From the NCBI RefSeq assembly GCF_004564275.1, contig NZ_SPDV01000018.1:47617-111616 (forward strand): a stretch of 64,000 nt of DNA, given 5' to 3'. The first letter of the stretch is position 1; each line of letters opens with the position of its first letter. The stretch comes from Sphingomonas parva (ex Maeng et al. 2020). Lineage in GTDB: Bacteria > Pseudomonadota > Alphaproteobacteria > Sphingomonadales > Sphingomonadaceae. Of the stretch, positions 1 to 9,067 are shown piece after piece. Position numbers and translations under genes: made by a program. The notes beneath the pieces were generated by a model, which was not told the origin of the DNA, did no database searches, and was given only the letters and a program-made list of their open reading frames with translations.

Positions 1-1
1 C

Positions 2-1642
2 GTGGCGATCGAGGATCGGCGCTTTTACGTGCATGGCGGCATCGACCTGCGCGGCACCGCGCGCGCCGCGCTGGCCAATGTGCGGGCAGGCGGCGTCGAG
101 CAGGGTGGCAGCACGATCACCCAGCAGCTCGCCAAGATGGCGTTCGTCGGCAGTGACCGCAGCTTCGCCCGCAAGCTGAAGGAAGCCACGATCGCGCTGA
201 GGCTCGAGCGGCACTACAGCAAGGACGAGATCCTCGCCGCGTATCTCAATCGCGCCTATTTCGGCGACGGCGTCTACGGCATCGGCGCGGCCGCGCGGCA
301 CTATTTCGGCAAGGATGCCGCCGCGCTCGAGCTCGGCGAGGCGGCGATGCTGGCCGGAATCGTCAACGCGCCCTCGCGGCTGGCGCCGACGCTGCACCTC
401 GAGGCGGCGCAGCGGCGGACGCGAACCGTACTTGCGGCCATGGCATCGGCCGGCATGCTGGCGCCCGGCGAGGCCGCGAGCGTCCCGCTTGCGCAGCCCC
501 TCCCGGCCCTGGCCCCGGTTTCCGGCGCCGGCTGGTTCGCCGATTGGGTGGAGCCGCAGGTCCGCGGCTCGCTCGGTGCGGGGACCGGGCGCGTTGACGT
601 GCCGACGACGCTCGACGGCCGGCTCCAGCGCCAGGCGGAAGCCGCCGTCGCGGCCGTGCTGAAGGCGGGCAAGAGCGAAACGCGGCAGGCGGCATTGATC
701 GCGATGCGGCCGGACGGCTCGGTCGCGGCGATGGTCGGCGGCCGGGACTATGGGCGATCCCAGTTCAACCGCGCGGTCCAGGCCGAGCGGCAGCCCGGCT
801 CCGCGTTCAAATTGTTCGTCTACCTTGCCGCACTCCGCGCCGGCGCCGAGCCCGAGATGCTGGTCGAGGACCGGCCGCTGAAGGTCGCCGGCTGGTCGCC
901 GAAGAACTTCAGCAACCGCTACCACGGCCCGATCACGCTGACCCGCGCCTTCGCCGATTCGAGCAACGTCGCGGCGGTGCGCCTGTCCGAGCAGGTCGGC
1001 CGCGATGCCGTCATCCAGGCGGCCCACGATCTCGGCCTCAGAGGCGAGATGAAGGCGGTGCCGAGCCTGGCGCTCGGCGCCTCGACGACGACCCTGATCG
1101 ACCTGACCTCGGCCTATGCAGGCGTCGCCTCGGGCGTTTACCCGATCGTGCCGCACGGCCTGGCGAGTGCGCCGGACGGCTTCGCGGCGTCGATGGCGCC
1201 GGCCCGGGCCGCGCTGTCCTATCACGAGCGCGCGGCGCTGCTGCAGCTGCTCAGCGCCGCTGTGGAGACCGGCACGGGCAAGGCCGCGCGGCTGCCGATC
1301 CCGGCGTTCGGCAAGACCGGGACGACCCAGAATTCGCGCGATGCGTGGTTCATTGGCTTTGCCGGCGACCTGATTGTCGGCGTCTGGGTCGGCAACGACG
1401 ACGAGACGCCGATGAAGGGCGTGACCGGCGGCGGCGCGCCGGCACGGATCTGGCGCGCGTTCATGACCGAGGCGCTCGGCCAGGAGATCGCCGCCGAGGC
1501 CGCCCGCCAGGCGGAGGAAGCGGCACGCGCCGCACGGGAGGCGCAAGAGGAAGAGGAAAGGTGGCGCGAGGAACGGGAGGAGCGGGCGCCGGGCTGGCTC
1601 GACCGCGTGTTCGGCGGCCGCATGCGCGACTGGTTCAGCTGA
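2..1642 (+). CDS. Class A penicillin-binding protein (PBP1 family), 5' end outside window
   Basis: Bifunctional peptidoglycan synthase of the periplasm: glycosyltransferase 51 plus transpeptidase. The window opens inside the GT51 domain (EDRRFYVHGGID and QGGSTITQQLAK motifs in the first 45 visible residues), so the membrane anchor and true start lie to the left. The transpeptidase domain shows the SxxK active site (PGSAFK, about residue 268), an SSN motif (ADSSNVAAVR) and the KTGT box (FGKTGTTQ, about residue 438). The protein ends in a Glu/Arg-rich, probably helical tail of about 45 residues. Family assignment is firm; whether it is PBP1a, 1b or 1c cannot be decided from the visible part. 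The next gene is on the opposite strand. Confidence 0.93.
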   Translation: MAIEDRRFYVHGGIDLRGTARAALANVRAGGVEQGGSTITQQLAKMAFVGSDRSFARKLKEATIALRLERHYSKDEILAAYLNRAYFGDGVYGIGAAARHYFGKDAAALELGEAAMLAGIVNAPSRLAPTLHLEAAQRRTRTVLAAMASAGMLAPGEAASVPLAQPLPALAPVSGAGWFADWVEPQVRGSLGAGTGRVDVPTTLDGRLQRQAEAAVAAVLKAGKSETRQAALIAMRPDGSVAAMVGGRDYGRSQFNRAVQAERQPGSAFKLFVYLAALRAGAEPEMLVEDRPLKVAGWSPKNFSNRYHGPITLTRAFADSSNVAAVRLSEQVGRDAVIQAAHDLGLRGEMKAVPSLALGASTTTLIDLTSAYAGVASGVYPIVPHGLASAPDGFAASMAPARAALSYHERAALLQLLSAAVETGTGKAARLPIPAFGKTGTTQNSRDAWFIGFAGDLIVGVWVGNDDETPMKGVTGGGAPARIWRAFMTEALGQEIAAEAARQAEEAARAAREAQEEEERWREEREERAPGWLDRVFGGRMRDWFS

Positions 1643-1698
1643 TCCCGCGGGCACTTAAAGGGGGAAGCCTCCAGCTCGCGCGATCGTGCTCTCCGGGA

Positions 1699-2019
1699 TC
1701 AGCAGCCTCCTAGCGGGAGCATGAATGAGCCCTTCATGCCCTTTCGTTCCTGGACCAGGCGGGAGATGTCCGCCGGCGTGAGGGCGCAATTGCGGCCGTC
1801 CGCCATGGTGATATCAACGCCGGTGAGATCGGCCGCGGCACATTTCACCAGCAGCCGCTCGCTCGGCGCGAGGCTCTCCGGCTTCGCCGAATCGCATTTT
1901 CCGTCCTTGCTGGTGAAGGTGACCGTCATCGACGCTTTCGACTGGTTCTGCAGCGCCAGCGGCAGCGTATCGTTGCAGCCGGCAAGGAGGACGAGCGGTA
2001 GGGCAAGCAAGATGCGCAC
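1699..2019 (-). CDS. Small putative lipoprotein, unknown function
   Basis: A 106-residue protein with a classic lipoprotein signal: short hydrophobic segment followed by the lipobox LLAGC at residues 11-15, so the mature protein probably starts at Cys15 on a membrane surface. The remainder is a compact domain with two further internal cysteines and a C-terminal GGC. No family recognised. It ends 57 bp from the convergent penicillin-binding protein gene. Confidence 0.7.
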   Translation of the reverse strand: MRILLALPLVLLAGCNDTLPLALQNQSKASMTVTFTSKDGKCDSAKPESLAPSERLLVKCAAADLTGVDITMADGRNCALTPADISRLVQERKGMKGSFMLPLGGC

Positions 2020-2154
2020 GGGCGTGGTCCTGGCGTTGTGTAGGCAGGTCCATAGCGGGCAGGAAAGCGCGGGAGAAGCTCGAGCCGCCGCGGTTGCCGA
2101 GCGGAACGCCTGGCGAGCCGCTCAAGCGACGCTCTCGATCGGAATGGCCCCGCG

Positions 2155-3312
2155 TCACCCTCGGCGGCGGCGCTCCATCGATCCCTCGACCTTTACCTCG
2201 GCGGCGATCCGGTCCGCTTCGGCGGCGGAAAGGCCGCTGCGCAGCAGCGCCTCGGCCAGCGCGCGCTCCGCCGGCACCGCGACGTGCGGCGCGACGCCGT
2301 CGCCTTCCCAGCCCTTGCCGGTGTCGGGATCGTAGGTGCGGCCGACGGGCACGAAGGCGGCGAAGCGGCGGCCGATCGGTCTCAGCCCGCCGTAATGGCC
2401 GGCACCGCCGGTCGATGTGCCGATCAGCGTGGCGCGGCCGCTGCGCTTCATCGCCAGAGCGAAATGCTCGGCTGCGGAGGCGGTGAAGCCGGAGGTGAGG
2501 ACGAACACCCTGGCGTCGAACAGGCGCGTCTCGGACGGATGCGGAATGGCACGGTGGACGCGGCGGACGATGTCGTCGCCGGCGACTTCGCGGGTGAGCG
2601 TCGGGCTGTCGTCGAGCGGGCCGCCGCGGCCCGCCTCGACGGCCGCGCGGGTGTCCATCGTCACCAGCGGCGTCGGCTTGGCGAAGAGATAGGGGAAGAT
2701 CGCATCCATCTGATCGAGGCCTCCGCCGCCATGGGTGCGGATGTCGAAGATCAGGGTCTCCGCCTCGGCATGGTCGGCCATGAAGGCTTGCGCCGCCTTG
2801 GTCACCGCCTCGTCGCGCGGGAAGCCGGTGAAGCGGATGTAGGCGATGCCGGGTGCAAGCCAGCGTTGCTCCTCGATCGCCTGGGTCGGGCGACGCGGCG
2901 CCGGCGCACCGGCGGGGCCGCCGGCGAGCGCGGGGCGCCGGATCGAGACCGGCCCGCCGCCTTCCGGTACGCGGGCGACGTGCAGGCGGAGGTGGTTGTC
3001 CGGCGAGACGGCGCGCAGATCGGCGCTCACCCGCTCGGCGAAGGCGCCGGCGGTGCCGAGGCCGTCATAGGCGCCCGCCGCAGTCTTCTCGCGCAGCGTC
3101 GCGGCGTAATTTCGGGCGATTTCGGGAAAGACGTAATTCTCCTCGAGAGTGCGCGCGAGGTCCAGCGCTGCGCCGCGGGCCTCCTCCGCGGCAATCGGGG
3201 AGGCGGGATCGTCGGAGGCGGGCGCGGGGGCGGCCGGGGCGGGGGCCCCGCTTTGGGCGAGGGCGGTGACCGAAAGGGCTGCCCCGACCAGCGCCCCGAC
3301 TGCGAATCTCAT
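2155..3312 (-). CDS. S41 family C-terminal-processing-type peptidase
   Basis: Secreted serine peptidase of the S41 (tail-specific protease/interphotoreceptor-retinoid-binding) family. The chosen ATG at 3312 gives a clean Sec signal peptide ending near ALAQSG and is preceded by GGGAGTG; a longer frame upstream lacks a plausible start. Residues about 30-130 match the N-terminal helical S41 domain (LARTLEENYVFPEIA). The catalytic core follows: the glycine-rich FDIRTHGGGG segment, the TSGFTASAAEH segment with the likely nucleophilic serine, and the STGGAGHYGG segment. No PDZ domain is evident, which fits the short family. Substrate unknown. Confidence 0.85.
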   Translation of the reverse strand: MRFAVGALVGAALSVTALAQSGAPAPAAPAPASDDPASPIAAEEARGAALDLARTLEENYVFPEIARNYAATLREKTAAGAYDGLGTAGAFAERVSADLRAVSPDNHLRLHVARVPEGGGPVSIRRPALAGGPAGAPAPRRPTQAIEEQRWLAPGIAYIRFTGFPRDEAVTKAAQAFMADHAEAETLIFDIRTHGGGGLDQMDAIFPYLFAKPTPLVTMDTRAAVEAGRGGPLDDSPTLTREVAGDDIVRRVHRAIPHPSETRLFDARVFVLTSGFTASAAEHFALAMKRSGRATLIGTSTGGAGHYGGLRPIGRRFAAFVPVGRTYDPDTGKGWEGDGVAPHVAVPAERALAEALLRSGLSAAEADRIAAEVKVEGSMERRRRG

Positions 3313-3590
3313 GCTCTCACTCCCGCAATTGGCGAATGCGGACGGGGTGGCAGCATCGAGGCCGCAGGTGGAGCGGGGATCTACGAAGCCGGCGATGGGC
3401 TCGACGAACGGCGGGGACGGCAGCGGGGCGGACGATACGCTCGCCGCGACAGCCGCGCCAAATATGTGTCCCCGTTTTGAGGCGGCAGGCGTGTCGGCCA
3501 CGAAATATCAATCATCGGACGGCACCCACGTCGGGCTGGAAGCACCGGCGAGCAGTCGCGAGGGGGCGGCGCAGGGGGAGACGACAGGAG

Positions 3591-4106
3591 ATGATGAACG
3601 CGATCCTGATGCTGGCGGCGCTGTCGCCGGACGCGGCGGCTTCCTTGCCCCGGCCGGCGATCGGCCCTGAGTTGCGGGCGACGAACTGCGCGGTCGCCGA
3701 CGAGCGCAAGCGGCTCCTTCGCGAGGGCGAAGCGGCCCTCGAAGCCGCCAAACCGCTGATGGAGGACGCCACCCGCCGGATGGAAGCGCGGGCCCATGCC
3801 GTCGGCGATCAGCTGATCGCGCGCGGCGTCTGGACCGAGACGGACCGCGCCCGGTTCAGCCTGGCGATGTTGGGACGACCCGAGTTCAAGGCCCATCTCG
3901 CCGAAGTGACATCGATCCTCGACGCGATGATGCGATCGGTCGACACGCTGGCGGCCGCGCCGAAAGACGAGGCGCTGAGCTGCCGCGTGATGCTGGACAT
4001 GCTCGGCCAAGTCGATCGGAGCGCGGCTGCCGCCGACGACGGCTGGCGGATCATCGAACATTATTATGCCGAGGAGGCGCAGCGCCTCGGCGTGTCGCTG
4101 AACTAA
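3591..4106 (+). CDS. Hypothetical exported protein
   Basis: A 171-residue protein beginning MMNAILMLAALS, a possible weak signal peptide, followed by a mostly helical Ala/Glu/Arg-rich domain with two cysteines (about residues 30 and 128). ATG 3591 is chosen because GGGGGAG lies 10 bases upstream; the open frame extends further 5' without a ribosome binding site. No family recognised. It converges on the inositol-phosphate synthase gene across a hairpin terminator. Confidence 0.55.
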   Translation: MMNAILMLAALSPDAAASLPRPAIGPELRATNCAVADERKRLLREGEAALEAAKPLMEDATRRMEARAHAVGDQLIARGVWTETDRARFSLAMLGRPEFKAHLAEVTSILDAMMRSVDTLAAAPKDEALSCRVMLDMLGQVDRSAAAADDGWRIIEHYYAEEAQRLGVSLN

Positions 4107-4192
4107 GGCAGGTGAATAGGGATCGACGGGCGCGGAGGGGCAAGCTTCCGCAGATTGCGTCGCGTCCTTCTGCCCTGCTTCCGGTCTCTTAA

Positions 4193-4224
4193 CCCCTTCC
4201 ACCACCGCTCGGTGGAGGAAGGGG
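4193..4224. terminator. Hairpin between convergent genes (probable bidirectional terminator)
   Basis: CCCCTTCCACCACC pairs with GGTGGAGGAAGGGG (13 of 14 positions) around a 4-base loop. It sits between the 3' end of the plus-strand hypothetical gene and the 3' end of the minus-strand inositol-phosphate synthase gene. No strong T-run follows on either strand, so it is a weaker intrinsic terminator than the one after metK. Confidence 0.55.
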
Positions 4225-4243
4225 AGAGAAGAGGAGCCCGCGA

Positions 4244-5350
4244 TCAGCCCTTGATGAAGGACTCGAGCGCCGCGTGGGCCTCGTCGTCGGTGGTCTGGAT
4301 CGGGGGGTGCTTGCAGAAATAGGCCGCCGCCGGGTGGATCGGGCCGGCGAGCCCGCGGTCCTTGGCGATCTTGGCGCAGCGAATCATGTCGATCGCGACG
4401 CCGGCCGAGTTCGGGCTGTCCTCGACGCTGAGGCGAAGCTCGATGTTCATCGGCACGCCGCCGAACAGCTGGCCTTCCATGCGCAGGAAGCAGACCTTGT
4501 TGTCGTTCTGCCAGGCGACATAGTCGCTCGGGCCGACGTGGATGTTCTCGTCGTCGAGCCGGTGCTCGGCGACCGACTGAACCGCCTCGGTCTTCGAAAC
4601 CTTCTTGGACGCGAGCCGCTTGCGGTTCGACATGTTGAGGAAGTCGGTGTTGCCGCCGGTGTTGAGCTGGTAGGTCCGATCGAGCTTCACACCGCGCTTG
4701 TGGAACAGATCGGTCAAAACACGGTGGACGATGGTGGCGCCGAGCTGGGCCTTGATGTCATCGCCGATGATCGGCACGCCGGCATCCTGGAAGCGCTTCG
4801 CCCAAGCCTCGTTCGAAGCGATGAAGACCGGGATGTTGTTGACGAAGGCGACACCCGCCTCGAGTGCGCACTCGGCGTAGAACTCCGTCGCTTCCTGGCT
4901 GCCTACCGGAAGGTAGTTCATCAGCACGTCGGTGCCGGTCTCCTTCAGGCGGCGGACGACGTCGGCTTTCTCGGGCTGGGCAATGTCGGCGACCAGGAAG
5001 GTGCGATCGGCCGGAGCCTCCGCCATGTGGTCCGAATAGCCGTCGAGCACCCGGCCCATTTCGACCGTCACGCCGGACGCCGGCACGTGATCGCAGAACA
5101 CGGCGGTGCAGTTCGGCTTCTCGAAGATCGCCTCGGCGACGTCGCGGCCGACCTTGCGCCGATCGATGTCCCAGGCGGCGACGACAGTGATGTCCTTCGG
5201 ACGATAGCCGCCCATGTCCCAGTGCATGAGACCGATCTGCTCGTTGGCGCCGCCATTCTGATAATGAGCGATGCCCTGGACGAGCGAGCTTGCGCAGTTG
5301 CCCACGCCGACGATGGCGATGTTGATCGCCTTGGGATCGTGGAGGCTCAT
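4244..5350 (-). CDS. ino1: myo-Inositol-1-phosphate synthase
   Basis: NAD-dependent cyclisation of glucose-6-phosphate to 1L-myo-inositol-1-phosphate, the committed step to inositol. The 368-residue length fits the short prokaryotic form. An N-terminal Rossmann motif (VGVGNCASSLVQGI, residues 15-28) binds NAD; the family signatures GDDIKAQLGATIVHR and NTGGNTDF are present. Its ATG overlaps the stop of the glycoside-hydrolase gene, so it is the last gene of the four-gene minus-strand operon (phosphatase, methyltransferase, glycosidase, synthase). That context implies inositol feeds the glycoside made by the divergent glycosyltransferases. Confidence 0.93.
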   Translation of the reverse strand: MSLHDPKAINIAIVGVGNCASSLVQGIAHYQNGGANEQIGLMHWDMGGYRPKDITVVAAWDIDRRKVGRDVAEAIFEKPNCTAVFCDHVPASGVTVEMGRVLDGYSDHMAEAPADRTFLVADIAQPEKADVVRRLKETGTDVLMNYLPVGSQEATEFYAECALEAGVAFVNNIPVFIASNEAWAKRFQDAGVPIIGDDIKAQLGATIVHRVLTDLFHKRGVKLDRTYQLNTGGNTDFLNMSNRKRLASKKVSKTEAVQSVAEHRLDDENIHVGPSDYVAWQNDNKVCFLRMEGQLFGGVPMNIELRLSVEDSPNSAGVAIDMIRCAKIAKDRGLAGPIHPAAAYFCKHPPIQTTDDEAHAALESFIKG

Positions 5351-6267
5351 CAGGCGACCGCCTTGCGCTGCTGGGCGGGGGCGTAGCGCTCGATCATGCG
5401 GGCGCAGAAATCAGCGAAATACATCGGATCCTTCGGTGGGCTGGTGTGGTGGGGCTGAATGCCCTCGGACTCGGGCGTGAAGCAGAAGGTGACGGTGGTC
5501 TCGAATTCCTCGAGCGCCTCCATCTGACGATCGAACCAGGCTTCCCAGCCGGGGCGGTAGCTATCCGCCCAGCTGAGCCCGGTCCGCAAATGCGTGACAC
5601 CAAGCCGTTTCAGCCAGGCGACAGCGTCGTCCAGCCGCGGATCCTCGAAGTGGAACCACTGCATGATGCCCATGTGCGGGGTGTGCGCCCGAAAGTGATC
5701 GAGCGCAAGCTTGGGCGTACCGTCCTCACGGATTAAGCCCATGTAGAAATGGCGATAATAGCTCGACCCCTCGGCTTCCTTGTGCCGGGTCGTGGCGCCC
5801 CAGGCCTGGGGAAGATCGTAGAGCGAATACCAGAAGATGCGGGGCACGCGGCCGACCAGCAGCTCGGCCGTACGGTCGACTCCGAAGACCTGGACCTCCT
5901 CGGCGCCGAAGCTGCCGACGCCGACTTCGGTCGCCCAGATCTCGTGATCGGGAGCAACCGCCTCGATCTCGGCGATCTTCTGCGGCCATTCCTGGATCGG
6001 CCAGAGGTTCCAGTCGAGCGGGAAGCCGTGAACGGCAATCACGTCAACATGATCGAGGACACCGTGGCCGCGCAGCTTTTCGATGAAGAACGGATCGATC
6101 GGCGAGATGCCGCCAAGCACGCGCTTCACGTCCGGGTTGACCGCCTGGATGGCCTTGGCGGCCTCGATCACGGTCGTCCCGAACAGGCTCCAATCTGGGT
6201 CAATCTCCGGGTCCCAATGCGACTTGTTGTTGGGCTCGTTCCAGATCATGGCCGCTTCGATGGACAA
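5350..6267 (-). CDS. Circularly permuted clan-A glycoside hydrolase-like protein (GH39/beta-xylosidase type)
   Basis: 305 residues of TIM-barrel glycosidase sequence in permuted order. The acid/base signature WNEPN, normally at the end of strand 4, is at residues 9-13, followed by the usual second half (GGISPID, DVIAVHGFP, IWATEVGVGSFG with the likely nucleophile Glu). Residues about 200-305 look like a canonical first half: GVTHLRTGLSWADS, TVTFCFTPES, FADFCARMIERY, the segment that normally runs directly into the WNEPN strand. It starts at TTG 6267, supported by AGAGGTGA about 5 bases upstream. It is tightly packed between the methyltransferase and ino1. Probably acts on, or binds, a xylose-like sugar; activity is inferred. 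Confidence 0.75.
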   Translation of the reverse strand: MSIEAAMIWNEPNNKSHWDPEIDPDWSLFGTTVIEAAKAIQAVNPDVKRVLGGISPIDPFFIEKLRGHGVLDHVDVIAVHGFPLDWNLWPIQEWPQKIAEIEAVAPDHEIWATEVGVGSFGAEEVQVFGVDRTAELLVGRVPRIFWYSLYDLPQAWGATTRHKEAEGSSYYRHFYMGLIREDGTPKLALDHFRAHTPHMGIMQWFHFEDPRLDDAVAWLKRLGVTHLRTGLSWADSYRPGWEAWFDRQMEALEEFETTVTFCFTPESEGIQPHHTSPPKDPMYFADFCARMIERYAPAQQRKAVA

Positions 6268-6270
6268 ATT

Positions 6271-7053
6271 TCACCTCTTCTTTGGGTAGACCGCCCCGGT
6301 TCCCCACGCTGCATAAGGCATTTCCGCGCGACGGCAAATGTAGACCTCGTCCTCGGCGCGCGTTTCTATCGCGAAGCCGGAAGCGCGCAGCATCGCTTCG
6401 GCGCAGGCGCGGTTCGGCACCCACCAATTCGTCCAGTCATGAGCATATTCGCGCTCGACGAAATGGAGCCTGGGATAGCCGCTCTCGTGGAAGATGCCGG
6501 TCTCCTCGAACGGATAGTCCTCCTCGAGCGGGAGGACCGAGCCGGAGCCGCGCTGCATCGACTGGAAAATCAGGAGATCGCCGGCGACGTGCTCGTGGAT
6601 GAGATCGAGTGCGAGCAGCGGGTGGCGCAGGTGATAGAGCACGCCCATGAAGATCACGACGTCGAACCGCTCGCCCAGGGCCGCGACGTCGTAGACCGAG
6701 AGATTGCGGAACTCGATATTGTCGTAGCCCAGCGTGGTCGCGGCGAAGCGCGCCTGCTCGAGATAACGATCGTCGCTGTCGATGCCGACGACCCGCTCGG
6801 CGCCGCGCCGCTTCATTTCCATCGAGTAGAAGCCGGCGTTGCAGCCGATGTCGAGGACGCTCTTGCCGCTGAGATCCTTCGGAAGGTGCGGCGCGAAGCG
6901 CTTGAACTTCGAACCGGGATAATCGCCGAGGAAATGATCGGGCGCGGTCCACACTCCGCCGAGATCGATGTTGTGGAACCAGGGGCCGAGCGCGTCGATG
7001 CGCTCGCGAAGCTCCTTGGCTTCCGGCTCGATGCTTCGTGCGGCAACGTTCAT
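6271..7053 (-). CDS. Class I SAM-dependent methyltransferase (TIGR04290-like)
   Basis: 260-residue Rossmann-fold methyltransferase. The SAM-binding motif VLDIGCNAGFYSMEM (about residues 73-87) is followed by the acidic loop VVGIDSD and the motif-IV region FDVVIFMGVLYHLRHP. It resembles CmoB-like wobble-uridine enzymes in the pre-motif segment (GPWFHNIDLGG...FLGDYP) but is shorter. The operon context with inositol synthase and a glycosidase fits a small-molecule or glycan substrate better than tRNA; family recall suggests the TIGR04290 group. ATG 7053 overlaps the phosphatase stop by 4 bp, indicating translational coupling. Confidence 0.82.
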   Translation of the reverse strand: MNVAARSIEPEAKELRERIDALGPWFHNIDLGGVWTAPDHFLGDYPGSKFKRFAPHLPKDLSGKSVLDIGCNAGFYSMEMKRRGAERVVGIDSDDRYLEQARFAATTLGYDNIEFRNLSVYDVAALGERFDVVIFMGVLYHLRHPLLALDLIHEHVAGDLLIFQSMQRGSGSVLPLEEDYPFEETGIFHESGYPRLHFVEREYAHDWTNWWVPNRACAEAMLRASGFAIETRAEDEVYICRRAEMPYAAWGTGAVYPKKR

Positions 7054-7649
7054 TGGTAGAGCCTTTCGTTGACGGTCATGATGCGCGCCCCCCAATCGCC
7101 CAGTGCGAGGCGGGACACGGAAGCCGGATCGACGTCGAAGCGCAGCATGTTCTCGAGCGGCAGGCCGAGATAATGCGCGATGACGCCGCGGATGATGTCG
7201 CAATGGCTGACGCAGGCGATCGTTGCACCCTCGTGCTCGACGGCGAGCTCAGCGAGCGCGGCGGTGACCCGATCGACCGCCTCGGCCATGCCCTCGCCGT
7301 TCGGCGGGCGGGCGCTGCCGCGCCGCTCGTTCCACTCGGTCCAGAGCGGATCGCCCTCGAGCTCGCTGAAGCCGCGGCCGGTCCAGTCGCCGAAATCGAG
7401 CTCGTCGAGGCGATCATCGACGACCACCTTCAGCTCGTGCGGCTCGGCGATCGCGCGTGCGGTGTAATAGGCTCGCTCGCGAGGCGAAGCGTAGACGGCG
7501 GCGAGCGGCTCGACGCCGAGGAGATCGCCGACGATCTGCGCCTGATCGAGCCCTTCGCGGCTCAGCGCGACGTCGCGGCGCCGGCCGGAGAGGACTCGGC
7601 CGAGCTCGACGTGCGCGGCATGCCGGATCAAAAAGATGGTCGCCGTCAC
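7050..7649 (-). CDS. Histidine phosphatase superfamily protein
   Basis: Phosphoglycerate-mutase-like phosphatase of about 199 residues. The LIRHAAH motif near the N-terminus carries the phosphorylated histidine, SPRERAYYTA supplies the second arginine, and ELDFGDWTG plus CVSHCDIIRG carry the catalytic acid and second histidine. GTG 7649 is used because it starts directly before the first beta strand (VTATIFLIRH); the frame extends upstream without a plausible start. It heads the minus-strand operon and could remove the phosphate from inositol-1-phosphate or a sugar phosphate in this pathway; that role is inference. Confidence 0.82.
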   Translation of the reverse strand: MTATIFLIRHAAHVELGRVLSGRRRDVALSREGLDQAQIVGDLLGVEPLAAVYASPRERAYYTARAIAEPHELKVVVDDRLDELDFGDWTGRGFSELEGDPLWTEWNERRGSARPPNGEGMAEAVDRVTAALAELAVEHEGATIACVSHCDIIRGVIAHYLGLPLENMLRFDVDPASVSRLALGDWGARIMTVNERLYQ

Positions 7650-7845
7650 GCTCGATCGATGCCGTCCTGAAACCCTTCGTACCGCGCAAACCGACCGCCG
7701 CGTGCGGGGTTCCGCCAGCCTGAAGCCAGCGCAGGCATGGCACGGGCAGGCATCGCGCCGCACTGATCCAAGTTAAGCTCAAGTGCCGGAAATTGCCTCG
7801 ATTTCGCCGCGGGACTTGTGATTCGAGCCGAGTCTTTGCGCGCAC

Positions 7846-7871
7846 GGAACAAAGCTGCCGAGTCCTGTGTT
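7846..7871 (+). promoter_or_regulatory. Possible EcfG-type (general stress) promoter
   Basis: GGAAC, 17 bases, then TGTT, close to the alphaproteobacterial EcfG consensus GGAAC-N16/17-CGTT. It points toward the epimerase at 7952 and lies in the 302-bp divergent region between the phosphatase (minus) and the glycosylation operon (plus). One mismatch in the -10 element keeps confidence low. I see no other clear element in this intergenic stretch beyond a purine-rich run at about 7876-7910. Confidence 0.3.
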
Positions 7872-7951
7872 TGGGGAAGAAGAAGAAGCAGCAACGAAGA
7901 GGAAAACCGGGCTTCGCGCCAGGGAAACCTCGACAAGAAACGGGGGTACAA

Positions 7952-9067
7952 TTGCCGGAACGGATCCTCATCACCGGCGGCGCCGGCTTTATCGGGCGCG
8001 CGGTCACCAAGGAACTTCAGCAGCGCGGACACGAAGTCCGCATCCTCGACAGCCTGATAGAGCAGGTGCACGGCGACCGCGAGCGGCCGGAGGACCTTTC
8101 CGACGACGTCGAACTGATCCGCGCCGACGTGCGCAACGGCGATGCGGTCACCAAGGCACTGAAGGGCATCGACAGCGTCATCCACCTCGCCGCCGAGGTC
8201 GGCGTCGGTCAGTCGATGTATGCGGTCGAGCGCTACACCTCGGTCAACGACGTCGGCACGGCGGTGCTTTTCGAGAAGCTGATCGACAATCCGGTCCGCC
8301 GGGTCGTGACCGCCTCGTCGATGAGCATCTACGGCGAAGGCCTCTACGTGGACGGAGACGGTAATCAGGTTCAGGAAGCGAAGCGCCAGGTGCGCACCAG
8401 CGAGGCGCAGAGCTGGGATCCCATCGATGCGCAGGGCCGACCGCTAAAGCCGATCGCCACCCCCGAGTGGAAGCGCCCCGATCTCGCCTCGATCTACGCG
8501 CTCAACAAATACGTCCAGGAGCGCACCACCCTGATCATGTCCGAGGCCTACGGCATCGAGGGCGCGTGCCTGAGGCTGTTCAACGTCTACGGCCCCGGCC
8601 AGGCGCTCTCCAACCCTTACACCGGGGTGCTCGCGATCTTCGCCTCGCGCCTGCTCAACGGGCAGCAGCCGATGATTTTCGAGGACGGCGAGCAACGCCG
8701 CGACTTCGTCTATGTCGGCGACGTGGCCCGGGCCTTCGCCGATGCGCTGGAACTGCCCCAGGCGGTGGGCCAGACGTTCAACATCGGCTCCGGCCATGAC
8801 CGCTCGGTCACCGAGGTGGCGCAGGAGCTCGCCCGCGCGATGGGCAAGAACGACATTTCGCCTCAGATCGCCGGCAAGACCCGCATCGGCGACATCCGCC
8901 ATTGCTTCTGCGACGGCAGCAAAAGCGCCGACGTGCTCGGCTTCCGCGCGCAGAAGGACTTCCAGGAAGGCCTCGGCGAGCTCGCCGAATGGGTGGCGGT
9001 GCAGACCGCCGACGACAGGGTCGAGCAGGCGCGGGCCGAGCTCGAGGCGCGAGGACTCGTCGCGTGA
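7952..9067 (+). CDS. NAD-dependent nucleotide-sugar epimerase/dehydratase (dTDP-rhamnose 4-epimerase-like)
   Basis: Extended short-chain dehydrogenase of 371 residues. The NAD motif GGAGFIG is at residues 8-14, so TTG 7952 (GGGGGT just upstream) is the natural start. Further family marks are HLAAEVGVG, the catalytic serine region TASSMSIYGEG and the YALNKYVQE Tyr/Lys pair (YxxxK). It is the first gene of a seven-gene plus-strand run making and transferring activated sugars. Sequence style is closest to the dTDP-L-rhamnose 4-epimerase group, but the sugar cannot be named from sequence. Confidence 0.87.
   Translation: MPERILITGGAGFIGRAVTKELQQRGHEVRILDSLIEQVHGDRERPEDLSDDVELIRADVRNGDAVTKALKGIDSVIHLAAEVGVGQSMYAVERYTSVNDVGTAVLFEKLIDNPVRRVVTASSMSIYGEGLYVDGDGNQVQEAKRQVRTSEAQSWDPIDAQGRPLKPIATPEWKRPDLASIYALNKYVQERTTLIMSEAYGIEGACLRLFNVYGPGQALSNPYTGVLAIFASRLLNGQQPMIFEDGEQRRDFVYVGDVARAFADALELPQAVGQTFNIGSGHDRSVTEVAQELARAMGKNDISPQIAGKTRIGDIRHCFCDGSKSADVLGFRAQKDFQEGLGELAEWVAVQTADDRVEQARAELEARGLVA

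Noticed and set aside
2284..3480. Long plus-strand open frame (398 codons) opposite the S41 peptidase
   Set aside because: Codon pattern is the antisense shadow of a high-GC gene; no ribosome site and the minus-strand protein has clear family motifs.
4274..5386. 370-codon plus-strand frame opposite inositol-phosphate synthase
   Set aside because: Low-complexity antisense of a well-conserved enzyme; no recognisable domain.
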